Positions 1 to 7,498 of a stretch of DNA of 64,000 bases are shown here, one piece after another. Numbering within the stretch: the first letter of the stretch is position 1; each line of letters starts with the position of its first letter. The stretch covers positions 3,100,001 to 3,164,000 of the forward strand of contig NZ_CP102277.1 in the NCBI RefSeq assembly GCF_025149785.1, read 5' to 3'. The stretch comes from Coprococcus comes ATCC 27758. GTDB lineage: Bacteria > Bacillota > Clostridia > Lachnospirales > Lachnospiraceae. The position numbers and the translations under genes are program-made. The notes below the pieces were generated by a model. The model was not told where the DNA came from. It did no database searches and worked only from the letters and a program-made list of their open reading frames with translations.

Positions 1-686
1 GCTGCAAGCTGGCCATCTGCGCCGCGCAGTACAAAGTCATCCACCATATCCATCAGCAGGTCTTTCCAGCTTCTCTGACCATTGATCTGTGGAAATTCCA
101 TACAGAGACGGGAGGTAAATGCGATTAGTTCCTCTCCGTCACCGCGAAGAGATACTTTTACACTTTCTCCTTCTTTTTCCCGTACAAGCTCTGTCTGCTC
201 TGCTTTTTCCAGAACGAGCCGGTTGCCTGTATAAGCTGCATCTGCCGTAATAGTTCCTTTATATCCGGTTGTCTCCATACCAAAACGCCATGCCAGGTTA
301 CATGCTGCAACGAGCATCGCATCATCTGCATCCTCCGGAAGTACAATCTTCACATCCAACACATCCGGAAGAAGATCCTGATTCTCGTCTTTCAGGAAAT
401 CCCCTTTCTGAAGCATCGTCTCCAGCCCTTTTTCCTTACGGAAATCCAGATCAAAGATCGGACCTGTATGCTTTGATGCTGATTCGTACTCTTCCGGTGT
501 TCCCCCTGTACTCTTTTTCCACAGGGCTTTCAACTCTTCCATATTCTCCGGCACCGGAATCTCACCGTCCGCTGTGATCACCGGAAATGTAGCTGTCTCT
601 GTCTGAAATCCCAGAAGTAGTGCTGCTTCAACCGCATAACGCTTCTGTTCTCCTGTCATGCCGGCTGCAAGTTTTAATTTTTCCAT
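1..686 (-). CDS. Unidentified protein, N-terminal part only
   Basis: An open frame of 228 codons runs leftward out of the window. It begins at an ATG (686) preceded by a strong GGAGGTG ribosome binding site at 691-697. The protein starts MEKLKLAAGMTGEQKRYAVE and is acidic, soluble-looking, with no signal peptide or membrane segment in the visible part. I do not recognise the family. A GTAGT-type inverted repeat sits directly upstream and a TetR regulator gene is divergent, so the gene is probably a target of that regulator (inference). The C-terminal part is missing, which limits any assignment. Confidence 0.7.
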   Translation of the reverse strand, partial: MEKLKLAAGMTGEQKRYAVEAALLLGFQTETATFPVITADGEIPVPENMEELKALWKKSTGGTPEEYESASKHTGPIFDLDFRKEKGLETMLQKGDFLKDENQDLLPDVLDVKIVLPEDADDAMLVAACNLAWRFGMETTGYKGTITADAAYTGNRLVLEKAEQTELVREKEGESVKVSLRGDGEELIAFTSRLCMEFPQINGQRSWKDLLMDMVDDFVLRGADGQLA

Positions 687-706
687 CTTACACCTCCAAA
701 AGCACT

Positions 707-756
707 GTAGTTCGTTTTCGTACTACGGTCTAAAAAGATACTGTATTCCGAACTAC
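707..756. promoter_or_regulatory. Putative TetR operator cluster
   Basis: An imperfect palindrome of two 8-bp arms around TTTT (GTAGTTCG...CGTACTAC) spans 707-726, and a third CGAACTAC unit lies at 749-756. The units sit just upstream of the ribosome binding site of the leftward gene and about 170 bp before the divergent TetR gene. Spacing and symmetry fit a TetR-family operator controlling the leftward gene; this is inference from position and symmetry only. Confidence 0.45.
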
Positions 757-859
757 GTTCTGCTTTTTATACCCTTCATTCTACTAAAGTGTTCAAATAA
801 AGTCAACCATATTATCCTTATATGGACATTTTCAATAAAATGTATGCAGAAACAAAACA

Positions 860-888
860 TTGCACTCTCCACATCCCTGTGTTACAAT
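860..888 (+). promoter_or_regulatory. Sigma-A promoter of the TetR gene
   Basis: A -35 box TTGCAC (860-865) and a -10 box TACAAT (883-888) are separated by exactly 17 bp, 38 bp before the TetR start codon. This is the only good promoter match between the divergent genes on this strand. Confidence 0.6.
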
Positions 889-925
889 AGCTTCAATACT
901 TTTAAGAAGGCAGGAACGATCAATT

Positions 926-1513
926 ATGACAACGCACGGCAAACGACATGCAAAACAGGACATCATGGATGCAGCATGGAAGCTGTTCACAGAACAGGGC
1001 TATGACGAAACTACGATCGCGCAGATCATCGAACTCTCCGGTAATTCCCGCAGCACCTTTTACCACCATTTTCGTGGAAAAGATGAACTTCTCTTCAGCC
1101 TCGCCTATTCCTACGACAGTGACTATGATAGCTGGCTTCAGACCTGCGACCGGACGCTTCCAGCCGCCGATCTGCTGCTCGCCTTCAACCATTTTGTGCT
1201 GAATAACCTGGAGCACTCACCATATATGGATCTCTTTGCGCCCCTCTACGGTCTTCAGGTAGCTACTACCGGAACCAGACATATTTTAAACCCGGATCGT
1301 AATTATTATAAGATCCTGCGCAAGATCCTTTTCGACGGGATCAAATGTGGAGAACTAAAGTCAGACTACTCCTACGTCGAGCTCTCCCAGATGATCACCT
1401 CTGCCCAGATCGGTCTCACCTACTCCTGGTGTCTCACCCAGAGAAGCTTCTCCCTGCTTCAATACGGTGAATCCCTCCTGACACCATTTATTGAATCATT
1501 ACGCGTCAACTAA
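926..1513 (+). CDS. TetR/AcrR-family transcriptional regulator
   Basis: The 195-residue product opens with a TetR helix-turn-helix domain: KQDIMDAAWKLFTEQGYDET, then a TIAQIIELSG recognition region and the SRSTFYHHFRGKDEL signature. The remaining ~140 residues form a helical ligand-binding domain of unknown specificity. ATG 926 is chosen because it lies in register with the TetR domain start, follows an AAGGCAGGA ribosome binding site, and is downstream of a sigma-A promoter; a longer in-frame start at 860 would overlap that promoter. It is divergent from the leftward gene at 686 and is likely its repressor, possibly autoregulated. A rho-independent terminator follows. Confidence 0.9.
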   Translation: MTTHGKRHAKQDIMDAAWKLFTEQGYDETTIAQIIELSGNSRSTFYHHFRGKDELLFSLAYSYDSDYDSWLQTCDRTLPAADLLLAFNHFVLNNLEHSPYMDLFAPLYGLQVATTGTRHILNPDRNYYKILRKILFDGIKCGELKSDYSYVELSQMITSAQIGLTYSWCLTQRSFSLLQYGESLLTPFIESLRVN

Positions 1514-1552
1514 CCTAACCCACCCTCAATATAAATACCCTCTCGCATATAC

Positions 1553-1590
1553 CAGGAAACTATCTCTCTATAGTTTCCTGAATTTTTATG
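1553..1590 (+). terminator. Rho-independent terminator after the TetR gene
   Basis: A perfect 11-bp stem (CAGGAAACTAT / ATAGTTTCCTG) with a 6-nt loop is followed by AATTTTTATG, about 40 bp after the TetR stop codon. Confidence 0.8.
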
Positions 1591-1604
1591 TTTAGCAGCC
1601 GCCA

Positions 1605-1809
1605 GGTCTGCGCCCAAAGTCTTGAGGGCGGATTTAGAAAAAGAATAGGTGTGAAGGCACTTATTGTGCAATGGAGATGAGACTCAAAAATTGTGGAAGC
1701 CTTTGCTGACACAATTTTCGTTCTCAGAGGCTCATCGGAATGCCCTGCACAATGGACTTCACACCTATTCTTTTTCTAAATCCGCCACACAACCTCCCCC
1801 TCGCAGACC
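1605..1809. repeat. Long multi-stem hairpin element (30-bp perfect inverted repeat)
   Basis: A perfect 30-bp inverted repeat (arms 1627-1656 and 1757-1786) encloses further pairing arms: ATTGTGCA/TGCACAAT (1663-1670 with 1746-1753), GATGAG/CTCATC, and AAAATTGTG/CACAATTTT. An outer GGTCTGCG/CGCAGACC pair (1605-1612 with 1802-1809) closes the whole. No reading frame of note is present. It resembles a MITE-like element or a large structured RNA; I saw no clear target duplication. Confidence 0.7.
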
Positions 1810-1821
1810 GTCTCTCTCCAC

Positions 1822-1927
1822 AATCGAGTAGGCTGACTCCTACTCGATTTGTATACTTTGTACACCATCTCGCTTAACAGCTCGATGATGTACATTCGCC
1901 AAATGCAGATCCTTGTGCAAGCACAAA
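1822..1927. other. Run of short hairpins, no gene
   Basis: This stretch holds an 11-bp stem, AATCGAGTAGG paired with CCTACTCGATT (1822-1832 with 1839-1849), and a TTGTGC-AA-GCACAA stem-loop around 1914-1927 inside a GCAGAT/ATCTGC pair. The 16-mer CTTGTGCAAGCACAAA here recurs upstream of murC near 17162. I see no coding sequence between the TetR terminator and the HPr-like gene. Confidence 0.5.
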
Positions 1928-1950
1928 TCTGCACTTGGCTCATCGTATAC

Positions 1951-1988
1951 ACAAAAAAGCAGGAACCAAATCACTTTGATTCCTGCTT
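1951..1988 (-). terminator. Terminator of the HPr-like gene
   Basis: On the minus strand a stem AAGCAGGAA.../...TTCCTGCTT with a short loop is followed by a run of T residues. It lies ~25 bp beyond the stop codon of the HPr-like gene. Confidence 0.75.
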
Positions 1989-2014
1989 CTCACTATTCCT
2001 GGTATTTATATAAA

Positions 2015-2248
2015 TTAGCCATTGATCATGAAGTTAACCAGTTTATCGATGTCTTCTTTTTCGTATGCAATGATTTCCAATTCCGGAATCTCTCCGTTAG
2101 AGAAAATATTTGCCATAGAAACATACTGAGAAAGTTTAGATTTCAGATTCAGTCTGTCGCCTTCTCCTGTTACAAGTTCTACTTTTCCTTTGCAGCTGTC
2201 TACTACTTCAAAAAACTTATCAATGTTTGTAATATTCTGTACCTTCAT
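2015..2248 (-). CDS. HPr-like protein lacking the phosphoacceptor histidine
   Basis: This 77-residue protein has the length and pattern of HPr, the small PTS phosphocarrier. The central RLNLKSKLSQYVSM aligns with the VNLKSIMGVMSL segment around Ser-46 of HPr, and the tail ends with the usual last helix. The GIHARPA region that carries His-15 is replaced by NITNIDKFFEV, so it cannot act as an ordinary phosphocarrier. A serine is kept at the HPr-kinase site position. ATG 2248 is preferred over an upstream GTG because it has GGAG at the right spacing. It stands alone with its own promoter and terminator. A regulatory role is a guess. Confidence 0.75.
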   Translation of the reverse strand: MKVQNITNIDKFFEVVDSCKGKVELVTGEGDRLNLKSKLSQYVSMANIFSNGEIPELEIIAYEKEDIDKLVNFMING

Positions 2249-2294
2249 GATGTACACTCCTTTTCTTTTATCTCTTCCTATCTTTTACACCCTC

Positions 2295-2323
2295 AATATA
2301 TACAATTTTTTTTTGAAAATCAA
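2295..2323 (-). promoter_or_regulatory. Sigma-A promoter of the HPr-like gene
   Basis: On the minus strand TTGATT (-35) and TATATT (-10) are 17 bp apart, with A/T-rich sequence between and upstream, 47 bp before the start codon. Confidence 0.65.
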
Positions 2324-2398
2324 GGGTTTTTTTTCAAATCAGCGTTTTGGGCATTGTGAACAATTTAACAGTCTGTTTTTTGTGCATAATCACAATGT

Positions 2399-3220
2399 CT
2401 ATTTCAAAACAATACTGTCCTTACGGATCTCGATCTTACGCTCTTTATACAGATGTCCGACTGCACGCTTGAATGCATTCTTGCTCAGATCAAACTCCGC
2501 ACGGATCACCTCCGCATCTGCTTTATCGTTAAACGGAAGGACTCCGCCCTTTTCTTCCAGACGCGCCAGTACCAGAAGCGCATCCTTATCCATCTGGATA
2601 AATGCTTTCTCACGGACACTTAAATTCAGCTTTCCATCCGGTTTTACTTCTGTCACTCTCGCATGGATCTTCATTCCTGGTCTTAGACTTTTCGGTGCTT
2701 CTCTCTTTGGCACAAGCGCAGAATATTTTCCGTCCACTGCAACGAAAGCCCCGAAATTATCACTCACTTCGTAAACGATTCCCTCTACCTGATCATCCTT
2801 CTGATAAGGAGAATCACTGGTCAGATACTCATATACCTTCATGGTCGCACAGAGTCTCTGGCTCTTATCAATATAAAGTCCTACCAGACATTCATCCCCC
2901 GGTTTCACCTTATAAGTCTGCTCCTTAAATGGCAGGAACAAATCCTTTTCCAGTCCCCAGTCCAGGAAGGCACCGAATTTGCCAACCTGCGCTACCTTCA
3001 GTATTGCACTTTCCCCCAGTGTAAGCTTCGGTTCATTTACCGTTGCGATCAGACGGTCAGAAGAATCCTTATACAAAAACACCTCAATCGGATCGCCCGG
3101 TTCGATTCCTGCCGGAACCTGCTTCTTCGGAAGAAGAACCTTTTCTCTGTCATCTCCCAGATATACTCCGAAATCAACTACCTTTACTACCGTAAGCATC
3201 TGTTTTTTTCCTAATTCCAT
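2399..3220 (-). CDS. cvfB: S1-domain RNA-binding protein CvfB
   Basis: The 273-residue product matches the CvfB/YitL family: repeated S1-like beta-barrel domains (around residues 1-60, 65-130 and 140-205, the last with VEGIVYEVSDNFGAFVAVDG) and a C-terminal winged-helix segment ending in KNAFKRAVGHLYKERKIEI. Family members bind RNA in the cytoplasm and influence virulence-factor or metabolic gene expression in Gram-positive bacteria. The start MELGKKQML fits the usual family N-terminus. It lies 3 bp downstream of the thioesterase stop codon on the same strand, so the two are probably co-transcribed. Confidence 0.9.
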   Translation of the reverse strand: MELGKKQMLTVVKVVDFGVYLGDDREKVLLPKKQVPAGIEPGDPIEVFLYKDSSDRLIATVNEPKLTLGESAILKVAQVGKFGAFLDWGLEKDLFLPFKEQTYKVKPGDECLVGLYIDKSQRLCATMKVYEYLTSDSPYQKDDQVEGIVYEVSDNFGAFVAVDGKYSALVPKREAPKSLRPGMKIHARVTEVKPDGKLNLSVREKAFIQMDKDALLVLARLEEKGGVLPFNDKADAEVIRAEFDLSKNAFKRAVGHLYKERKIEIRKDSIVLK

Positions 3221-3223
3221 CTC

Positions 3224-3931
3224 TTATTTCTCCTTGAATTCTACTACCGCATACGGATTTCCCTCCGCATCACAAAGTTCCACTATTTTTCTCTGTTCCT
3301 CTACCGCCATCTTTGGATAAATAATATCACCCATAACTGCGGATTTTTTATATTCTACCCGGATCTGTCCGGCACGCTCACATTCCGGCACCACATCAAT
3401 TGCCATCTGGATATACTGGCAGTTATTGACATGCTCGTTTGTGTCGATCTGATGACGTCTTACCGGAAAACTTTCTCCATCTTCCAGTTCTTTTGGAAGC
3501 ACGATCTTACGCGGCGCAAACTCTACATCCAGTGGTGCTTCCGGCCGATAAGCCTCGACCTCTTCTTTCGCCGGTCTGCATGGTCTTCCTTTTTTCATAT
3601 TCATATATACCCAGACCGAATTGGCCCAGGCTGTCATCTCGCCTGCTTCATCCTCCATCTTAAAATTACGAAGTCCGAAAAGTCCGGTAAAATCCGTTGC
3701 CCAGGTGGACACCCGGATATGTTCCCCGAGTTTCGGATAACGGTTTACTACAATCTGCCATGCGGAAAGAATCCATGCCTGCCCGCTTTTTTTCAGTGAT
3801 TCCACGCCATATCCGATATCCTCAGACTGAAAAGTACTACAGTCCTGAAAATAATTAACAAGCCCCGGTAATGTCAGAAGCTCCGTATGGTCTGCTTCAC
3901 TGAATCGTACTCTGCTTTCAAATGTATACAT
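3224..3931 (-). CDS. Acyl-ACP thioesterase
   Basis: The 235-residue protein is a double hot-dog acyl-ACP thioesterase of the bacterial FatA-like family. Features seen are an N-terminal VRFSEADHTELLTLPGLVNYFQD, a central SAWQIVVNRYPKLGEHIRVSTW stretch and the second hot-dog domain with HQIDTNEHVNN. The family hydrolyses acyl-ACP to release free fatty acids. ATG 3931 gives the expected MYTFESRVRF start and has AGAGGT upstream; an earlier in-frame start would add 17 non-homologous residues overlapping the preceding gene. It lies between a metal exporter and cvfB in a minus-strand run. Confidence 0.9.
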   Translation of the reverse strand: MYTFESRVRFSEADHTELLTLPGLVNYFQDCSTFQSEDIGYGVESLKKSGQAWILSAWQIVVNRYPKLGEHIRVSTWATDFTGLFGLRNFKMEDEAGEMTAWANSVWVYMNMKKGRPCRPAKEEVEAYRPEAPLDVEFAPRKIVLPKELEDGESFPVRRHQIDTNEHVNNCQYIQMAIDVVPECERAGQIRVEYKKSAVMGDIIYPKMAVEEQRKIVELCDAEGNPYAVVEFKEK

Positions 3932-3936
3932 CTCTT

Positions 3937-5118
3937 TTACCTCTGTTCTTCCACATAACTTCTGTCTAATGTGATAACACACTGATACTTTGGGTTATGA
4001 TGCTGCAATCGGTCCATCAAAGTCAGTGTCAGTTCATTCCCTTTTTCCTCAGAATACTCTCTCGGAATGACAAAATCAAAAATGAGATTGATCTGTTTTT
4101 CTCCATTCACCATGCGGAAATCATGGATACTGCATCTCGGATCCAATGCTTCCACAGCTTTTTCTGTCTCATGTTTTGCCTGAAGTACTTCTTCATTACG
4201 AGTCTCCACCGGATCCATATGAATTGTCAGCGAGATCCCCAGTTGTTCCATTGCCTCTCTCTCAATCCGGTCAATGATCTCATGGGATACATCAATCGGG
4301 ACATCATTCGGAACCTCTGCATGAATGATCGCCATACTTCTTCCCGGTCCGTAATTATGGATCACCAGATCATGACTGCCCTCGATTCCAGCGTATTTTT
4401 CCACAAAATGCTTGATCTTCTCATAATCTTCCCATGTCGCCGGAATTCCGATCAGCGGCTCAAGCGTATCCTTCGCAATCCCAAATCCGGCCCACATAAC
4501 GACCAGTGAAACACCAAGTCCGACAAAGCCATCGATATTGATCCCTGTAATCCGCCAGAATACAACCGACAGGATCGTCGCTGCTGTCGTGATCACATCT
4601 CCAAGTGCATCTGCCGCCGTCGCCATCATCACCTGGGAAGAAATCTTTTCACCAAGTTTCCGGTTAAACATCGCAAGCCACAGCTTCACACCTATGGACA
4701 ACACCAGGATCAGGATCGACACCAGACTGAATTTTAACTCTTCCGGCTCCCGGATCTTCACGATCGCATTTTTGAAAAAGGTAAATCCAACTTCAATCAC
4801 CAGAAAGGATACGATCAGTGCCGCTATGTATTCCAGCCTGCCATGCCCAAAAGGATGCTCCTTGTCTGCCGGTTTTTCTGCCATCTTCACTCCGATCATT
4901 CCAATGATCGAAGAACCTGCATCCGATAAGTTGTTAAATGCATCTGCAGTAACAGACACACTGTGAAGAAGGATTCCTATCACCATCTTCGCAATCGTCA
5001 GCAGAACATTACAAAAGATGCCTACTCCGCTTGCCAGCACTCCATATGCTGTACGGACAGACACCTTTTCTACATCTTTATAATCTTTTACAAATAATTT
5101 TACAAGTATATCCGTCAT
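3937..5118 (-). CDS. Cation diffusion facilitator, possible manganese exporter
   Basis: A 393-residue CDF transporter: six membrane helices followed by a cytoplasmic domain and an extra C-terminal extension. Signature segments are SVTADAFNNLSDAGSS in helix 2, HPFGHGRLEYIAAL, and ATAADALGDVITT in helix 5. The helix-5 metal motif is DxxxD rather than the HxxxD of zinc CDFs, which in published CDF classifications points to manganese (family knowledge; specificity not shown here). ATG 5118 follows AAAGGAAAG; the longer start at 5160 has a poor ribosome binding site. The stop codon is 5 bp from the thioesterase start, suggesting an operon. Confidence 0.9.
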   Translation of the reverse strand: MTDILVKLFVKDYKDVEKVSVRTAYGVLASGVGIFCNVLLTIAKMVIGILLHSVSVTADAFNNLSDAGSSIIGMIGVKMAEKPADKEHPFGHGRLEYIAALIVSFLVIEVGFTFFKNAIVKIREPEELKFSLVSILILVLSIGVKLWLAMFNRKLGEKISSQVMMATAADALGDVITTAATILSVVFWRITGINIDGFVGLGVSLVVMWAGFGIAKDTLEPLIGIPATWEDYEKIKHFVEKYAGIEGSHDLVIHNYGPGRSMAIIHAEVPNDVPIDVSHEIIDRIEREAMEQLGISLTIHMDPVETRNEEVLQAKHETEKAVEALDPRCSIHDFRMVNGEKQINLIFDFVIPREYSEEKGNELTLTLMDRLQHHNPKYQCVITLDRSYVEEQR

Positions 5119-5185
5119 TAAACTTTCCTTTGCCTTAGGCGAAACAAATTTTCCTGCCATCTTCGTTGAAGTATATTCTACACAT

Positions 5186-5803
5186 TTACTCCGTCAATTG
5201 CAAGAAAAACCATTTGATTTTTACCGGTGTGCCTTTTACGATCATCGCATACTCTTCATCCGTCAGCACACTCCGCAGCTCTTCCTTCCCTTCTTTGGGA
5301 ACAATTGCATGGACAGAATCCATAAAACAGAGATTCGGATAAAGAACACACCACCAGTTGTGCCCCTGTGCCTTTCCAATCTTGATCCGGAGTGCATCGT
5401 ACCAGCCTGCAGGGAAGGTGATGTCTCCGTAAGTTTTGTCCGGAAATTCACACCGCACGACCTCAGCTGTTATCTGATCGTTACATCCTTCTTCCTGCAA
5501 GACTTCCCTGGCCGTCCGGATCAGTTCTTCTTTGTGGCAGATCGCCCATGCTTTCGCCTCCGCTGCATTCCCTGCATTCGAAAGATTCTCACACATATAA
5601 TCTACAACAGCCTCTTTCACCTTCATCTTAAGCTCCTGGTCTTCTTTGCTGTCACTGTTGGCAAGCACATGAAAGCGGAACACCTCACCGGATAACTTTT
5701 CCTGCACTGCATTCGCCTTCGCTTCCACCTGCATTCCCCTTGCAAATGCCGCACCACACAGAATCATGATCAGTACCAGCACCACTGCTTTTATTTTTTT
5801 CAT
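5186..5803 (-). CDS. spoIIR: Stage II sporulation protein R
   Basis: The 205-residue product carries a hydrophobic signal segment (KAVVLVLIMILCGAAFA) and the two conserved blocks of SpoIIR: FRFHVLANSDSKEDQELK and the YGDITFPAGWYDALRIKIGK / HNWWCVLYPNLCF region. In Bacillus SpoIIR is made in the forespore, secreted into the intermembrane space, and triggers SpoIIGA to process pro-sigma-E in the mother cell. An AGGAGG site precedes the ATG. No other spo gene is adjacent. Its presence supports a spore-forming clostridial host. Confidence 0.95.
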   Translation of the reverse strand: MKKIKAVVLVLIMILCGAAFARGMQVEAKANAVQEKLSGEVFRFHVLANSDSKEDQELKMKVKEAVVDYMCENLSNAGNAAEAKAWAICHKEELIRTAREVLQEEGCNDQITAEVVRCEFPDKTYGDITFPAGWYDALRIKIGKAQGHNWWCVLYPNLCFMDSVHAIVPKEGKEELRSVLTDEEYAMIVKGTPVKIKWFFLQLTE

Positions 5804-5867
5804 TTTCGTATGTACCTCCTGTCTTTGATACCAGGAGTATTGACAACATATGGAAAACTATACATTT

Positions 5868-6557
5868 TTATCTGTGATATTCTACCTGATCTCTCCGGAT
5901 AACATCCGATACTGTAGAGGCCTGATTGTCAATATGACATCCCATGAGCTCACATGCCTCTTCAACCTCTCCACCCGAAATCAGTGCGATCAGCTTATCA
6001 TGTTCTTCCAGGAGCTGTGGATAACATTCCTTCTGCTTCAGGTATTCTACGCGGAACCGGTACATCTGTTCCCGCAGGTTGTTCAGCAGCGTGATCAGTC
6101 TCTGGTTATTGGTTGCGGCAAAGATAATATCATGGAATTTTACATCTGCTTCAGCGATCTTCGTCACATCACCACTCTTTAAGACTTTACGGAAATCTTC
6201 AGCTGCCATCTTCATTTCTTCAACCTGCTCCGGCGTGATCCGTTCACACGCAAGCTGTACGGAAAGCTCTTCCAGTGCCTTTCTGACTTCCAGCACATCC
6301 TGCATATTCTTCTCTGTGATCTGTGCCACTTCTGCCCCTTTTCGCGGAATCATCAGAACCAGACCTTCCAGCTCCAGTTTACGGATTGCTTCACGGATCG
6401 GGGTGCGGCTTACTCCAAGCTTGTTGGCAAGCTGGATCTCCATCAGCCGTTCTCCCGGCTTCAGTTCTCCTCTTAAAATTGCCTTCCGGAGTGTATTGAA
6501 CACAACATCTCTCAACGGCAGGTATTCATTCATATTTACTTCAAAATCCATATCCAT
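5868..6557 (-). CDS. GntR-family regulator with FCD domain
   Basis: The 229-residue protein has an N-terminal winged helix (LRDVVFNTLRKAILRGELKP, then GVSRTPIREAIRKLELEGLV) and a C-terminal helical FCD domain. Metal-ligand positions typical of FCD domains are visible: D and H in ADVKFHDIIF, H in LLEEHDKLI and H in MGCHIDNQ. The ligand is unknown; FadR-type relatives bind acyl-CoAs or organic acids. A strong AGGAGGAG site fixes the start. The gene begins 2 bp after the ispE stop codon, an ispE-GntR pairing that implies co-transcription. Confidence 0.92.
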   Translation of the reverse strand: MDMDFEVNMNEYLPLRDVVFNTLRKAILRGELKPGERLMEIQLANKLGVSRTPIREAIRKLELEGLVLMIPRKGAEVAQITEKNMQDVLEVRKALEELSVQLACERITPEQVEEMKMAAEDFRKVLKSGDVTKIAEADVKFHDIIFAATNNQRLITLLNNLREQMYRFRVEYLKQKECYPQLLEEHDKLIALISGGEVEEACELMGCHIDNQASTVSDVIRRDQVEYHR

Positions 6558-6559
6558 TC

Positions 6560-7435
6560 TTATCTCCTCCTGACGTTATGCACATTTGCAAGATAAATCT
6601 GTTTTGCCAGATTCTGTGCTTTTACTTTTGTAAATGCTTCCTTCGCTGTCCTGCGATCCCTGAAAATCCCAAATACAGTCGGACCGCTTCCACTCATCAT
6701 CGCCCCAAGAGCACCTGCTTCCATCATACATTCTTTGATCTGTGCAATGACCGGATATGCTTCAACCGTAACCTTTTCCAGCACATTACCCATGGATGCT
6801 GCCACTTGCTCAAGATCCTGGTTCTTCAATCCGTCCAGGATACCATCTATATCCGGATGCTCCTTGATTTCACAGGAATCCAGCTTTTCATAAACCATCT
6901 TTGTCGATACACTGATCGGCGGCTTGGCGATCAGAATCTGACATTTCGGCATCGGAGGAAGCGGCGTCAGTTTTTCCCCGATTCCTTCTGCGAGTACTGT
7001 TCCGCGCATAATGCAGTAAGGAACATCCGCCCCAAGCTTCACGCCTCTTTCCATCAACTCTTTTTGAGAAAGTCCCAACCGGAACATCTGGTTCATTCCG
7101 TAAAGCACTGCCGCAGCATTGGAACTTCCGCCTGCCATTCCCGCTGCAACCGGTATATGCTTGTCCAGATGGATTCTAATCCCATCTTTGATATCAAATT
7201 CATCGATCAGAAGCTTTGCCGCTTTCCATGCAATATTGTCCTCATCATTCGGCAGATAAAAAAGATTCGAATCGATCTCGATACCTGGGGCCGACTTCTT
7301 TTGCAGCGTCACATTATCGTACAGATATAGCGTCTGCATGACCATGCGCACATCGTGATAACCATTCTCCCGCCGCCCCAGCACATCAAGTCCAAGATTG
7401 ATTTTCCCAAGTGCTTTTAACTCCAGTTTATCCAT
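6560..7435 (-). CDS. ispE: 4-diphosphocytidyl-2-C-methyl-D-erythritol kinase
   Basis: A 291-residue GHMP kinase of the non-mevalonate isoprenoid pathway; it phosphorylates CDP-methylerythritol with ATP. Diagnostic segments are the N-terminal ALGKINLGLDVLGRRENGYHD, the ATP loop PVAAGMAGGSSNAAA, the LGADVPYCI motif and the C-terminal MMSGSGPTVFGIF. The length is normal for IspE. It is the upstream member of a probable two-gene operon with the GntR regulator. Confidence 0.96.
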   Translation of the reverse strand: MDKLELKALGKINLGLDVLGRRENGYHDVRMVMQTLYLYDNVTLQKKSAPGIEIDSNLFYLPNDEDNIAWKAAKLLIDEFDIKDGIRIHLDKHIPVAAGMAGGSSNAAAVLYGMNQMFRLGLSQKELMERGVKLGADVPYCIMRGTVLAEGIGEKLTPLPPMPKCQILIAKPPISVSTKMVYEKLDSCEIKEHPDIDGILDGLKNQDLEQVAASMGNVLEKVTVEAYPVIAQIKECMMEAGALGAMMSGSGPTVFGIFRDRRTAKEAFTKVKAQNLAKQIYLANVHNVRRR

Positions 7436-7498
7436 GCGTGTATCTCCTTATTGTATTTTTTCGACCTTTTTTTGTATCTTGTATACATCATTTCATTA

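Noticed and set aside
749-760. GAAC-TAC-GTTC near the TetR operator as a LexA box
   Set aside because: The spacer is 3 bp, whereas Gram-positive LexA boxes need 4 bp between GAAC and GTTC; the unit fits the local GTAGT repeats better.
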